Source of the DNA: Saccharothrix tamanrassetensis
Lineage (GTDB): Bacteria > Actinomycetota > Actinomycetes > Mycobacteriales > Pseudonocardiaceae
Direction of reading: 5' to 3'
DNA length: 64,000 nt
Assembly (NCBI RefSeq): GCF_014203665.1
Contig: NZ_JACHJN010000002.1
Span: 558,001-622,000 of the forward strand
Part shown: one piece after another, positions 27,401 through 35,510 of the stretch
Numbering within the stretch: the stretch's first letter is position 1
Layout: every line of letters starts with the position of its first letter
The notes under the pieces: model-generated
What the model saw: only the letters and a program-made list of their open reading frames with translations
Told to the model about the DNA's origin: nothing
Databases searched by the model: none
Program-made: the position numbers and the translations under genes

Positions 27401-30400
27401 GACGCCGACGCGACGACCACCGACCCCACGACCGACCCGACCACCACCGATCCCACCCCCGCGGACCCGGCCGCGACGACGGATCCGTTCCCCCACAAGG
27501 GAGTCTGGGGCAACCCGGCCGGCGTGGTGCCGGGCTTCTCGCACGACGGCCCGTACCACTCGGTCCACGACAGCACGGGGCCCGGGGACCGCGAAGTCGG
27601 CACCTACGACCAGCGCGCCGCCGCCCTCGTCGAACCCACCTACCAGCCCTACGGCCCGCACGGCAGCTACCAGCCGTTCATCGACGCCCACTCCCACCCG
27701 GACGGCTCGATCGCCTGGCCACCCAACCAGGGCGCGGACGGCCCCCGCGTGGTCGTGGAACTGCCCGCCGGCACGGTCCTGGACCGGTTCGGCAGCCCGA
27801 ACGGCGACTTCCTCTCGCCGCTGCGCCCCGACGGTCAGCCCTACGGCTTCGGCGAGCGCGCGATCCTGCCCGACAGCCTCGGCAAGGGCTACCACGTCTA
27901 CGTCCTGGACGCCCCGCTCACCGTCGAACTCGCCCCGGTCGCCCCCGCCTTCGACCAGCCCGGCGGCGCACGCCAACTCCAACCGGTCGCGCACCCGTCG
28001 CTGATCGACCCCGCCACGGGCCAGATGAGCGTCCAACGCCTGCTGGACCTGGGCGTGATGCGCGAGGTCGACGTGCCGCCCGCGGACGGCCGGGTGCTGG
28101 CACCGGACTTCGGCACGTTCGACAGCGAGGGCAACGTCCTCCGGCCGGACACGGCCAGTGTCGCCGAGGCCCACGACGGCGCGTTCGACGACTACACCCC
28201 CGCGGACGGCCCGGCCACCCACACCCCGAACGCCGACCTCGGCCCGGTCGCCCACCAAGGCCCGATCCCGCTCGGCGAGGTCTCCCAGCGGGTCGACCAG
28301 GCCATCCGGAACAGCCAGGTCACGGACTCCGGCGTCGCCCTGCACACCGAGGACCGGCTGCGCGACCTGTCCGGCCGCATCCCGGCCGACGACCGCCACG
28401 CCGTGCTGGACGTCCACACGGACGGCGACGGCGTCCGGATCGGCGACACCCGCTACACCCGCGCCGAACTGGTCGAGCTGATCGGCAACCACCCGGACCT
28501 CGCGGGTCGGCCGATCATGTTCGTCGGCTGCGACGCGGGCGCCGGCGGCGAGAACAGCCTGGCCGCGCACGTCGCCCGCGAGACCGGCCAGCCGGTCACC
28601 GCGCCGGACAGCCTCGCCTGGTCCGACCAGCACGGCAACGTCTACGCCGGCTCCCCGAACGAGGCCGGCGGCCCGCGGATCCCGCCGGACGGCGGCTGGC
28701 ACACCTTCGAGCCCGACGGCACGAGCACCCCGGTCGGCGAGAACGGCATGCCGCCCGGCCACGAGCCCAAGGGCGACCTCGCCACCGACGACCAGGCGCA
28801 CCGGGGCCGGCAGGACATCGAGCCGCAGGTGCAGACGCCGTGGCAGGAGCCGGAGACGCAGCACCGGCAGACCGTCCAGCTGGACGACGACCACTCGCTG
28901 TTCGACGGCCGCGAGCTGCCCCGTGACACCCGTATCGAGGTGCAGAGCCCGAACGGCGACGTCCGCACGGTCGTGCACGTGGACGCGGACGGGAACGTCC
29001 ACGTGGACGCGATCGCGCCCAACACGCGCCACGGAGACAACCCGGAGGTCATGCACCCCGCGCCGAACGCCCACTACCGGGTGGAGACCGGCCACCGGCA
29101 GGACGCGTTCGTGGCCAACGCGGACGGCACCCGCCAGACGACCCCGGACACCGTCCGGATCGGCGGCCAGGACGTCCCGATCCAGCGCACGAACACCATC
29201 GACCCGCCGCCGAACCCGGCCAACGGCCGCGTCACCATCGCCCCGGACCACCCGATGGCACCGCGACCGGGGGAGCCGTTCACCGCGCGCACCGACCTCC
29301 CGCAGGACACCCGCATGGAGGTCTACGACACCGACGGCAACTACCGGGGCACGGTGCAGACCGACGTCGACGGCCGTCCGCAGTGGATCGCCGCGCCGGA
29401 CTTCATCGGCGACACGCGCAACCCGGAGGTCACGCACCCGATCGGCGGCGCGAACTACAACATCGACCGGGGACCGCTGCACCAGGAGTTCACCACCGAC
29501 GCGAACGGCCACCCGCAGAACGCGGTGGACGGCACCGCGCCGGAGCACCGCAACCAGCAGTCGGTGAACGACGTGCGGCAGGGCGAGCCGTTCAGCCGCC
29601 CCGGCCAGGTGCACGACGCGAACACCGAGTACACGGTCAGCGACGAGCACGGCCAGCGGCGCGGCCGGTTCATCACCGACGACAACGGGCACGTCGTGTT
29701 CGAGGAGACCCATTCGGGTCAGCGCAGCCGGGTGAACTCGGAGATCACCCAGGCCCCGGCGGGCGCGCACGTCACGTCGGACGGCTTCTACGGCCTCGGC
29801 CGCGCCGAACAGCCGGCCCGCACCTGGCCCGCGCCCGCGAACGGCGAGGTCCAGCTGCGGATGCAGCGGACCAGGGTGGGCGACGAGTACGTCTACTCGG
29901 TGCAGGTGGTCGGCGGGATGCCCGCGCACTGGACGCCGGACCAGCGCGCGTCGGTGAGCAGGCCGTTCGGCAACGGCGACCCGTTCGCGTCACGGCCGGG
30001 CCTGCCGCCGAACACCCGGTTCGTGCTGGACGACCACCGGAAGCAGGGCTACGGCACGTTCCAGACCGGCGACGACGGCGCGGTGTCGCACGTCCACACG
30101 TTCCGCCCGTTCAGCCCGGACCTGAACAACCCGCTGCCGAACGCCACGCTGACCGCCGACAACGGCATGTGGCAGGGGCGCACGAACGGCGACGGCGAGA
30201 CCGTCGCCACCACCGGCCGCCCGGACATCACCTCCGGCGGCGCGATCCGCCGGGACGGCAGCGCCCAGGTCGAGGTGGGCAGCCACGGGGAGGTCGACCG
30301 CAACGGGAAGAAGCTCTCCGACGGCGGCCACCACCAGGGCAACGAATTGGGTTTCCCGGCCGAGGCGGCGAACCAGTCCAGTCAGCAGCGCGACCAGAAC

Positions 30401-30652
30401 CAGGGCAACGGGCGCCCGGCGTTCGTGTCGGCGGAGACCTGGCACCGGATGGAGCGGGACCGGTCGAAGTTCATCAGGGCCGGCGGTACGGTCGAGATCA
30501 TCGACACCTTCGCCCTGCGCGACCCGCTCCAGCGCCACCCGCACACGTACCAGACCCGGTGGCGCGTGACGCTCGCCGACGGCACGACCGAGATCTACGT
30601 CAGGAGCTACCCGAATGAGCACAACGCAGCCCTCTGGCCGGCCGACTTCTGA
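24440..30652 (+). CDS. giant type VII-associated polymorphic toxin with TNT and nuclease domains
   Basis: A 2070-residue secreted toxin of CpnT-like design. Residues 1-~290 are a helical WXG100-like/CpnT N-terminal domain (VTWLFPIVVGQSWPEGDE...). Residues ~290-1010 are low-complexity Gly/Pro/Ala then Thr/Asp-rich, with VPGGA repeats. A TNT (NAD+ glycohydrolase) domain lies at ~1080-1195 with LDRFG, ERAILPDS, YHVYVLD and QPGGARQ. Residues ~1280-1420 form a domain with His in DVHTDGDG (~1325) and Cys in FVGCDAG (~1360), resembling caspase-like or autoprocessing proteases (inference). Four related beta-rich repeats (~1485-1930, signature PF..R..LP.DTR) precede a C-terminal nuclease-like domain with DGGHH near 1960, similar to DNA/RNA non-specific endonucleases. 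The immunity gene overlaps its 3' end. Confidence 0.85.
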   Translation: MGIEIPSEVTWLFPIVVGQSWPEGDETALRRMADAYRTAAQGVKSVIDEANGAASTVVGSQTGEAVQRFEEYWKKFADGDESYLPKLQKICEQLAESCDNTALEVEYTKLSIIASLIALAIEIAALVAAAFGTFGASTAGIPIAQQATRLIVQFTFRQLVLAILKEVAISVGIDVAIQGLQVARGDRENWDWGKTGEAAVSGAVSGLVGGASGGLKFEGGGLPGQVAVGATRGAVEGAVSTVGTAAVMGQDISARDVLMGASAGAVSGGIGGAKDGLTVEPPRVNAGGPDGGPPNLGPTSPPPDLGPSGTPGGSPGGSPGGAPGGSPGGSPGGAPGGASGGPGVNRDGLDRVGSGPDSTTASSVAAPPAPSAPVGAPPPVRGGDHSPAPGGSPAPSGFSGGPAPAAAPPARPSGGSLPTSAGTGGGTPSISGRLGGPSAGGGLPGGGVPAGGGVPGGGVPGSGSTPGGGSGGTPVRATGGLPGVPGGSAFGGPSNLGSTPGGTGLNGSTPGGAAHGTPGVGSPPGGAVPGSTPGGTTAGGTTAGGPTPGGSTPGAPAPGSPAPGASTPGASTLGGSPAGSTPGGAVPGGSVPGGAVPGGAVPGGAVPGGAVPGGAVPGAGVPGGAVPGASVPGAGPLPGVTGGPVPGVAPVAGPAPAAPVAGPGAGSGGPVAGGPVSAGAAPGGAVPGGSPAGMGAPMAGGFAPPPANAGGAGGGGGRGPSVPTASGFFSDPAPGGSEHNVRGTDAVSASSSVTGVPVQPFRDAGPAPQHNGSGMPEQRGPVAPPAGGFSPPPGGFGPQPGSFGPTGHQPGAGGAGTPLARPDGATPAPRPTPTAAPTPTPTAAPTAAPTGPAAPRADLGAPPRTDGTAPRTEGAGAPRPDSGPAPAARGADAPAPASRGTDAPASRGPEGPASRGTDGPVPTTDGPVPATDGPTPSTEGPVPTTDSATTDSPITDSPATDGRTTDADPTATPGDEHSPVSGHEWPADADATTTDPTTDPTTTDPTPADPAATTDPFPHKGVWGNPAGVVPGFSHDGPYHSVHDSTGPGDREVGTYDQRAAALVEPTYQPYGPHGSYQPFIDAHSHPDGSIAWPPNQGADGPRVVVELPAGTVLDRFGSPNGDFLSPLRPDGQPYGFGERAILPDSLGKGYHVYVLDAPLTVELAPVAPAFDQPGGARQLQPVAHPSLIDPATGQMSVQRLLDLGVMREVDVPPADGRVLAPDFGTFDSEGNVLRPDTASVAEAHDGAFDDYTPADGPATHTPNADLGPVAHQGPIPLGEVSQRVDQAIRNSQVTDSGVALHTEDRLRDLSGRIPADDRHAVLDVHTDGDGVRIGDTRYTRAELVELIGNHPDLAGRPIMFVGCDAGAGGENSLAAHVARETGQPVTAPDSLAWSDQHGNVYAGSPNEAGGPRIPPDGGWHTFEPDGTSTPVGENGMPPGHEPKGDLATDDQAHRGRQDIEPQVQTPWQEPETQHRQTVQLDDDHSLFDGRELPRDTRIEVQSPNGDVRTVVHVDADGNVHVDAIAPNTRHGDNPEVMHPAPNAHYRVETGHRQDAFVANADGTRQTTPDTVRIGGQDVPIQRTNTIDPPPNPANGRVTIAPDHPMAPRPGEPFTARTDLPQDTRMEVYDTDGNYRGTVQTDVDGRPQWIAAPDFIGDTRNPEVTHPIGGANYNIDRGPLHQEFTTDANGHPQNAVDGTAPEHRNQQSVNDVRQGEPFSRPGQVHDANTEYTVSDEHGQRRGRFITDDNGHVVFEETHSGQRSRVNSEITQAPAGAHVTSDGFYGLGRAEQPARTWPAPANGEVQLRMQRTRVGDEYVYSVQVVGGMPAHWTPDQRASVSRPFGNGDPFASRPGLPPNTRFVLDDHRKQGYGTFQTGDDGAVSHVHTFRPFSPDLNNPLPNATLTADNGMWQGRTNGDGETVATTGRPDITSGGAIRRDGSAQVEVGSHGEVDRNGKKLSDGGHHQGNELGFPAEAANQSSQQRDQNQGNGRPAFVSAETWHRMERDRSKFIRAGGTVEIIDTFALRDPLQRHPHTYQTRWRVTLADGTTEIYVRSYPNEHNAALWPADF
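26170..26340 (+). repeat. VPGGA-coding tandem repeat tract in the toxin gene
   Basis: Degenerate 15-base repeats encode successive VPGGA/VPGGS/VPGAG pentapeptides, part of a longer elastin-like Gly/Pro region linking the WXG100-like domain to the toxin domains. Confidence 0.8.
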
Positions 30653-31085
30653 GCAGCGCCACGACGAGCTGCTCCAGCGCATCGGCGGCCTGCTGCTGGA
30701 CGCCGCTCCGGAGGACTTCCGACGCATCGACCTGCTGGTGCGGATGACGGTCTCGGTGCAGGACCTGGCGCTGACGGTGTACCGGCCGGACGGGTCGACG
30801 CCGGAGGTGCTGCCGCCGGAGGAGCTGACGGCGGCGTTCCAGGAGATGCGCCAGGTGCTCTACCAGCCGGGCCGGGGCGCGTGGTTCTCCTGCCGGTGCG
30901 TGGTGAACGCGCCGGTGCGGATCGACATCACGTACAACTTCGACCACGACCCGCAGTTCTCCCCCCCGGTCCCCGCCGCGGACTTCGCGCGTGACCTGAA
31001 GGTCTTCCCCCGGGACGAGGCCTTCGTGCCGGACTGGCTGCGGGCGAAGCTGACCGAGGCCGCTACCGAGGAGCAGAACGCATGA
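30615..31085 (+). CDS. YezG/DUF600-like immunity protein
   Basis: A 156-residue protein likely protecting the producer from the nuclease domain of the upstream toxin. The pattern (helical start ELLQRIGGLLLDAAPEDFRRIDLLV, then strands, WFSCRCVVNAPVRIDITYNFDHDPQF, then a terminal helix) matches the DUF600 family, whose Bacillus member YezG neutralises the YeeF nuclease. It begins inside the toxin gene, 38 bases before the toxin stop in another frame, with AGGAG upstream, which couples immunity to toxin synthesis. It overlaps the next gene by four bases. Confidence 0.72.
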   Translation: MSTTQPSGRPTSEQRHDELLQRIGGLLLDAAPEDFRRIDLLVRMTVSVQDLALTVYRPDGSTPEVLPPEELTAAFQEMRQVLYQPGRGAWFSCRCVVNAPVRIDITYNFDHDPQFSPPVPAADFARDLKVFPRDEAFVPDWLRAKLTEAATEEQNA

Positions 31086-32587
31086 CCGCGCCGCAGTTGG
31101 ACATCGAGGACCAGAACGCGATCCTCGGCTCGGTCACCACGCTGCTGGTGCAGCGGCTCCCCGGCGACTGGGAGCAGCTGTGGGTCGACTTCCGGATGGT
31201 GGGCTCCTACCTGGAGGTCGAGGCGTCCGGGCTGACCATCTTCGGCGGTTCGTTCCAGTGGCAGCCGCCGGACGAGGTGCTGCCGTTCTTCGTGCGGCTG
31301 CGCGAGGGCATGGCGCGTCCGGGCAAGGGCACCTGGTTCGCCACCAAGCTGCACCTGGTGCACCCGGACACCTACTCGGCCGAGTTCAACCGGGACCACG
31401 AGCCGGACTGGACGTCCCCGCCCGCGGCCGAGCACCACCGCGCGGAGCTGGAGCTGCACCCGCGCGACAACCCGCCGGACTGGCTGGCGGCCAAGGCCGG
31501 GCTGACCCCCGCGTCGGCGCCGGGCCTGATCGCCGCGCCGGTGTTCGACGGCGTGGACGCGCAGGGCCTGCCGACGCACGACCGGCCCGGCGTGCACCCG
31601 CAGGAGCGGGACGACGTGCTGGACTACCTGGAGAACGCGCCCGTCGTGCTGGCGGCCCGCTCGTACGGGCCGGACGCGTTCAAGCCGGACGCGACGCCCG
31701 CCGTGCCGATGACCTTCCACACCGACGGCACGTGGGTGTGGCCCGGCAGCGTGGCCTACTACCTGCGTCAGCACAACGTGCCCCCGGTGCCACAACTCGT
31801 GCAGCACATCCGGGACCACGGGTACGCGGTGCCGCAGGTCTCCCCGGAGGCGCAGAGCGCCGCCACGGCCGTCGCGACCGGCCAGGCGGAGGGCGCGCCG
31901 CTGCCCGAGCACCGGCCCAGGCGGGTCGGCGAGGCCGACCAGCGGGCGCTCGACCACCTCAAGGCCCGGCTCGACCACTACGGCGTGCGCGAGGACGAGT
32001 ACGGGATCGTCGAGCCGAAGCCGGACGCGCTGGTGCTGGAGCCCGCGCCCGGCCAGGCCGGCTGGCAGGTGCAGTTCTGGGACGCGAACCGGGGACCGCA
32101 CGGCAGCCCGAAGGTCTACCAGCACGCCGTGGACGCCGCGAAGGCGCTGCTGGCGCAGCTGCTGTGGCAGGACGACCGGGACGACCTGCGGGCGGGCAAC
32201 CAGGCGCAGGTCGTGCAGCCGGTGGCGGACATCCAGCCGCTGCCGGACGAGCCGCCGCTGTCGCTGTTCCGCGACCGGGAGGCCGTCGTGCTGCCGGCGG
32301 GCACCGAACTCGACCGGTTCGGACCGGAGACCGGCAACCTGGTCTACGCGGCGGGCACCATGTTCGGCAACCGGTCGTTGCCACCGGATTGGCTGAATCG
32401 TCGCTACCACGTGTATCGGGTGCAGAAGCCGGTGCCCGCGCTCAAGGGCGTCGCGGTGCCGTGGTTCGGCCAGGTCGGCGGCGGCACCGGGTACTTCCTG
32501 GCGCAGCCGGTACGCGCGCTGCTGGCCGACGGGAGCCTGGTGGAGGTGCCCGAAGCGACCACCGGACCGCCGTCGCCCGAGGTCTAG
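31082..32587 (+). CDS. YezG-like domain fused to TNT domain, 501 residues
   Basis: Residues 1-~140 resemble the upstream YezG-like immunity protein (LLVQRLPGDWEQLWVDFRMVG...). Residues ~155-265 form a module with FHTDGTWVWPGSVAYYLRQH, shared with the next protein. Residues ~295-385 form a helical/beta module, and ~395-490 are a TNT domain: ELDRFGPETG, NRSLPPDWLN, YHVYRV and GQVGGGTGYFL. In the CpnT toxin, as I recall it, the final motif reads GGGxQ with Gln822 catalytic; here the position is Gly. No signal or WXG domain is present, so export is unclear. It may be a detoxified TNT used as an antagonist, or a substrate-altered enzyme. Confidence 0.8.
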   Translation: MTAPQLDIEDQNAILGSVTTLLVQRLPGDWEQLWVDFRMVGSYLEVEASGLTIFGGSFQWQPPDEVLPFFVRLREGMARPGKGTWFATKLHLVHPDTYSAEFNRDHEPDWTSPPAAEHHRAELELHPRDNPPDWLAAKAGLTPASAPGLIAAPVFDGVDAQGLPTHDRPGVHPQERDDVLDYLENAPVVLAARSYGPDAFKPDATPAVPMTFHTDGTWVWPGSVAYYLRQHNVPPVPQLVQHIRDHGYAVPQVSPEAQSAATAVATGQAEGAPLPEHRPRRVGEADQRALDHLKARLDHYGVREDEYGIVEPKPDALVLEPAPGQAGWQVQFWDANRGPHGSPKVYQHAVDAAKALLAQLLWQDDRDDLRAGNQAQVVQPVADIQPLPDEPPLSLFRDREAVVLPAGTELDRFGPETGNLVYAAGTMFGNRSLPPDWLNRRYHVYRVQKPVPALKGVAVPWFGQVGGGTGYFLAQPVRALLADGSLVEVPEATTGPPSPEV

Positions 32588-32662
32588 ATTCCGGCCGCGA
32601 GGTGTGGTTCGTCCGTTCGGCCCAGCGGGGTCACGTGCGGGCACAGGGAGTCGCGGGGGAAG

Positions 32663-35482
32663 ATGGTGCACGTGTCCGAGCCGAAGCCGTTGAACCCGAC
32701 CGAGCAGGACGCGCTGGTCAAGCAGATCGGCCTGACGCTGATGCGGGCCGCCCCGGAGGACTGGCGGCACGTGACGGCGGAGTACCGCGCCACCGGTCGG
32801 TACTTCGAGCTGGCCGCCGAGGTGCGGTCGGCCGACGGCACCATGCGCGTCTGGTCCCCGCCGCAGGAAGTGGCGGGGCTGTTCTCGCGCCTGCGTGCGG
32901 GCATGTACCGGGAGGGCCGGGGCAGCTGGTCCAACGCCCGCTACCAGCTCGACCACCCGTCCAGCTACAACCTGGACTTCGACCGCGCGGAACCCGTGTG
33001 GCAGACGCCACCGCCGCCACAGGCGTACGTCGACGAGATGCGGTTCTTCCCGCGCGCCGACGAGAACGTGCCGGAGTGGCTGCGCCGCCGGCTCGTCCCG
33101 CAGCCCGCCCCGCAGCCGGCCCAGGCCGCGCCGCAGCCGCCGCGCGGCTTCCGCACGGCCCGCGTGTTCGACGGCGCGGGGCCCGGCGGGCGCCCGTCGG
33201 TGAACCGCCCGCCGATCCCCGAGGGCGACCACGAGCTGCTGCTCGCCTACCTGGACCGCGCGCCGGTCGCGGTGATCGGCCGGGGCTTCGACGCCGACGT
33301 GCTCAACCCGGACGCGCCGGCCGTGGTGCCGGTGGCGTTCCAGACCGACGGCCACTGGATCTGGCCCGCCGCCGTGGGCTACTACCTGCGCGCGTACGGC
33401 GTGCCGCCGGAGCCGGAGCTGGTCGAACGGGCCAAGGCGAACGACTACCTGCTGCCCGAGGTGCCCGAGGACGCCCGGGTCGCCGCCGCCGCGAACCTGG
33501 GCGCGCCCGCCGCGCCCCGCGACACCGCTCTGCCGGTGGCCGAGGTCCCGGAACCGGAAGCCGAGTCGTTCGAGGAGTTCGCGGAGCACGACGAGCCGGT
33601 GGAGGTGGGCGCGACGGTCGCCGCCCCGCTGCCCGAACTGCTCGCCGACGCCGAGCCCGAGTACACCGACCCGGGGTACGCCACGCCCCAGCACGCCGAT
33701 CACGGACACACCGAGCACGGACACACCGAGCACGGACACCCTGATCACGACCACGTCGAGCACGGACACGACGAGCTCGACCACGGTGGGCTCGCGCACG
33801 CCGAACTCGGACGCGCCGAGCTCGGCCACGGCGAGGTCGGGCACGCCGAACCCGAGGTCGCCGCGCCGGCCGACGTCGAGAGGACCGCGAACCTCACCGA
33901 GATCAAGCCGGAGGTCGTCGAGTTCGCCCAGGACGGCCCGCCGTACCGGGTGCGGTTCGAGGACGACGGCCCGGTCATCGACGACCGCTACCGGCGCGAG
34001 TCGTACGTGGACGGCATGGACCTGTTCGCGCCCGCCCGCTACGACCGCGAGCTGAACGACACCCAGGCGTGGAGCCCGTTCGCCGACGAGGGGCCCGAGC
34101 CGGAGGAGGCGGAGGAGACCGCCGAGGTGACGGCGATCGCCGGCGAGCCGGTGCTGGAGGAGCCGTCGGAGGAGGAACCCGACCTCGCCGACGTGCCGGT
34201 CGCGGAGGTCTCGCAGGAGGCCGAGGTCGAGCGGGCCGAGGACGAGCCGGAGGAGACCGAGCGGACCACCGAGTTCGAGGTCGACCAGGACGAGCTGTTC
34301 CACGAGCAGTCCTACACCGAGCAGCCGTACACCGAGCAGTCCTACACCGAGCAGCCGACGTTCGCCCAGCAGCAGCCGTTCGCGGAGCAGCAGCAGTTCG
34401 GCGACCAGCAGTTCGCGGACCAGCAGGGGTTCGGCGAGCAACAGCAGTTCAGCGAGCAACAGCAGTTCGGTGAACACCAGCAGTTCGGCGAGCAGGGACA
34501 GCTCGCGGGCCGGCAGCAGTTCGCTGAGCAGCAGTTCGGTGAGCAGCAGTTCACCGACCAGGCGGACTACGCCGAAGATCACTCCTTCGAGGACGCCGAA
34601 CCCGGACCGGCGGTCGAGCCGAGGCAGGTCACGCCGGAGGAGGAACGCGAACTCTCCGGCGTCCGCCGCGCCCTGGACGACCTGGACGTGCCACCCGCCG
34701 CCTACCGCTTCGGCGAACCCGTCGACCGCACGTGGCTGCTGCGCACCGAGGGGCAGGACTGGGAGGTCTCGTGGTTCGACCACGGCCCGACCAACCCGGT
34801 CCGCTTCGACCGCGTGGAGGACGCCGCCGCCTACCTGATCGGCAAGCTCGTCCTCACCGGCCGCCGCGCCCCGCGCCCGCTGCCCCCGCCGCCACCGCGC
34901 AACCAGCCCCAGCGCCCGCCGGCCGGCGAGGGCTTCCGCGAGGAACCGCCACGCCCACCGGCCAACGACGGCTTCCGGGACGAGCAGCACCGTCCGCACG
35001 CGGAAGGCTTCCGCGACGAGCCGCAGCGCCCGCCGATGAACAACGGCTTCCGCGACGACCGCCGACCCGTCCCGCCGCCGCCGCAGCCGTCGCGCCCGGA
35101 GCCCCAGGCGGACGCCCCCAAGACCCGCAACTGGCCGATCAGCCCGATGAGCGGCGAACCGCCGCTCACCCTGTTCCGGCACAAGCAGATGATCGAGCTG
35201 CCGACGGGCATGGAGGTGGACCGCTTCGGCGACGGCAGCGGCAACCTGGTCTACGCCGCCGGCACCCCGTTCGCCGAGCGCTCGCTGGTCCCGTCGTGGA
35301 TCAACCGCCCGTACCGCGTCTACCGCCTGCGCCGCCCGGTAGAGGTGCTGACCGGGGTGGCGGTGCCGTGGTTCGAGCAGCCCGGCGGCGGCACCGCCTA
35401 CCTGCTGCCCAAGTCGGTGGAGGACATGCTGGCCGAGGGCGTCCTGGTGGAGGTCGCCAACCAGGAGGCCCCGACCCACTAG
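32663..35482 (+). CDS. YezG-like domain fused to TNT domain, 939 residues
   Basis: Paralogue of the previous protein with the same order: YezG-like residues 1-~140, the shared module with FQTDGHWIWPAAVGYYLRAYG (~150-265), a long acidic linker, a second shared module (EEERELSGVRRALDDLDVPPAAYRF..., ~650-735), a Pro/Arg-rich hinge, and a C-terminal TNT domain (~825-935) with VDRFGDGSG, ERSLVPSWIN, YRVYRL and EQPGGGTAYLL. The TNT His (YHxY) and Gln (GGGxQ) positions are Arg and Ala here, suggesting loss of NAD hydrolase activity. The linker holds His-rich GHTEH repeats (~330-390) and QQF repeats (~545-640). It starts at ATG 32663, 75 bases after the previous gene. Confidence 0.8.
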   Translation: MVHVSEPKPLNPTEQDALVKQIGLTLMRAAPEDWRHVTAEYRATGRYFELAAEVRSADGTMRVWSPPQEVAGLFSRLRAGMYREGRGSWSNARYQLDHPSSYNLDFDRAEPVWQTPPPPQAYVDEMRFFPRADENVPEWLRRRLVPQPAPQPAQAAPQPPRGFRTARVFDGAGPGGRPSVNRPPIPEGDHELLLAYLDRAPVAVIGRGFDADVLNPDAPAVVPVAFQTDGHWIWPAAVGYYLRAYGVPPEPELVERAKANDYLLPEVPEDARVAAAANLGAPAAPRDTALPVAEVPEPEAESFEEFAEHDEPVEVGATVAAPLPELLADAEPEYTDPGYATPQHADHGHTEHGHTEHGHPDHDHVEHGHDELDHGGLAHAELGRAELGHGEVGHAEPEVAAPADVERTANLTEIKPEVVEFAQDGPPYRVRFEDDGPVIDDRYRRESYVDGMDLFAPARYDRELNDTQAWSPFADEGPEPEEAEETAEVTAIAGEPVLEEPSEEEPDLADVPVAEVSQEAEVERAEDEPEETERTTEFEVDQDELFHEQSYTEQPYTEQSYTEQPTFAQQQPFAEQQQFGDQQFADQQGFGEQQQFSEQQQFGEHQQFGEQGQLAGRQQFAEQQFGEQQFTDQADYAEDHSFEDAEPGPAVEPRQVTPEEERELSGVRRALDDLDVPPAAYRFGEPVDRTWLLRTEGQDWEVSWFDHGPTNPVRFDRVEDAAAYLIGKLVLTGRRAPRPLPPPPPRNQPQRPPAGEGFREEPPRPPANDGFRDEQHRPHAEGFRDEPQRPPMNNGFRDDRRPVPPPPQPSRPEPQADAPKTRNWPISPMSGEPPLTLFRHKQMIELPTGMEVDRFGDGSGNLVYAAGTPFAERSLVPSWINRPYRVYRLRRPVEVLTGVAVPWFEQPGGGTAYLLPKSVEDMLAEGVLVEVANQEAPTH

Positions 35483-35510
35483 TCCACGCCCCGACCCACT
35501 AGTCCACGCG
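35471..35510. repeat. 20-bp tandem duplication covering two convergent stop codons
   Basis: Two adjacent 20-base copies differ at one base. The TAG in the first copy ends the 939-residue gene on the plus strand; the CTA in the second copy is the stop of the pentapeptide gene on the minus strand. Confidence 0.8.

Noticed and set aside
24422..29929. Very long open frame on the minus strand opposite the toxin gene (similar ones at 30860-35479 and 12091-18009)
   Set aside because: Antisense frames stay open because GC-rich codons leave few stop triplets. Their translations are Arg/Gly/Pro/His-rich, have no ribosome sites and match no family, while the plus-strand genes are clear.
23595..35482. 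Complete type VII secretion system
   Set aside because: Only substrates, a YbaB-like protein and immunity-like proteins are present. No EccB/C/D/E or mycosin genes occur in the window.
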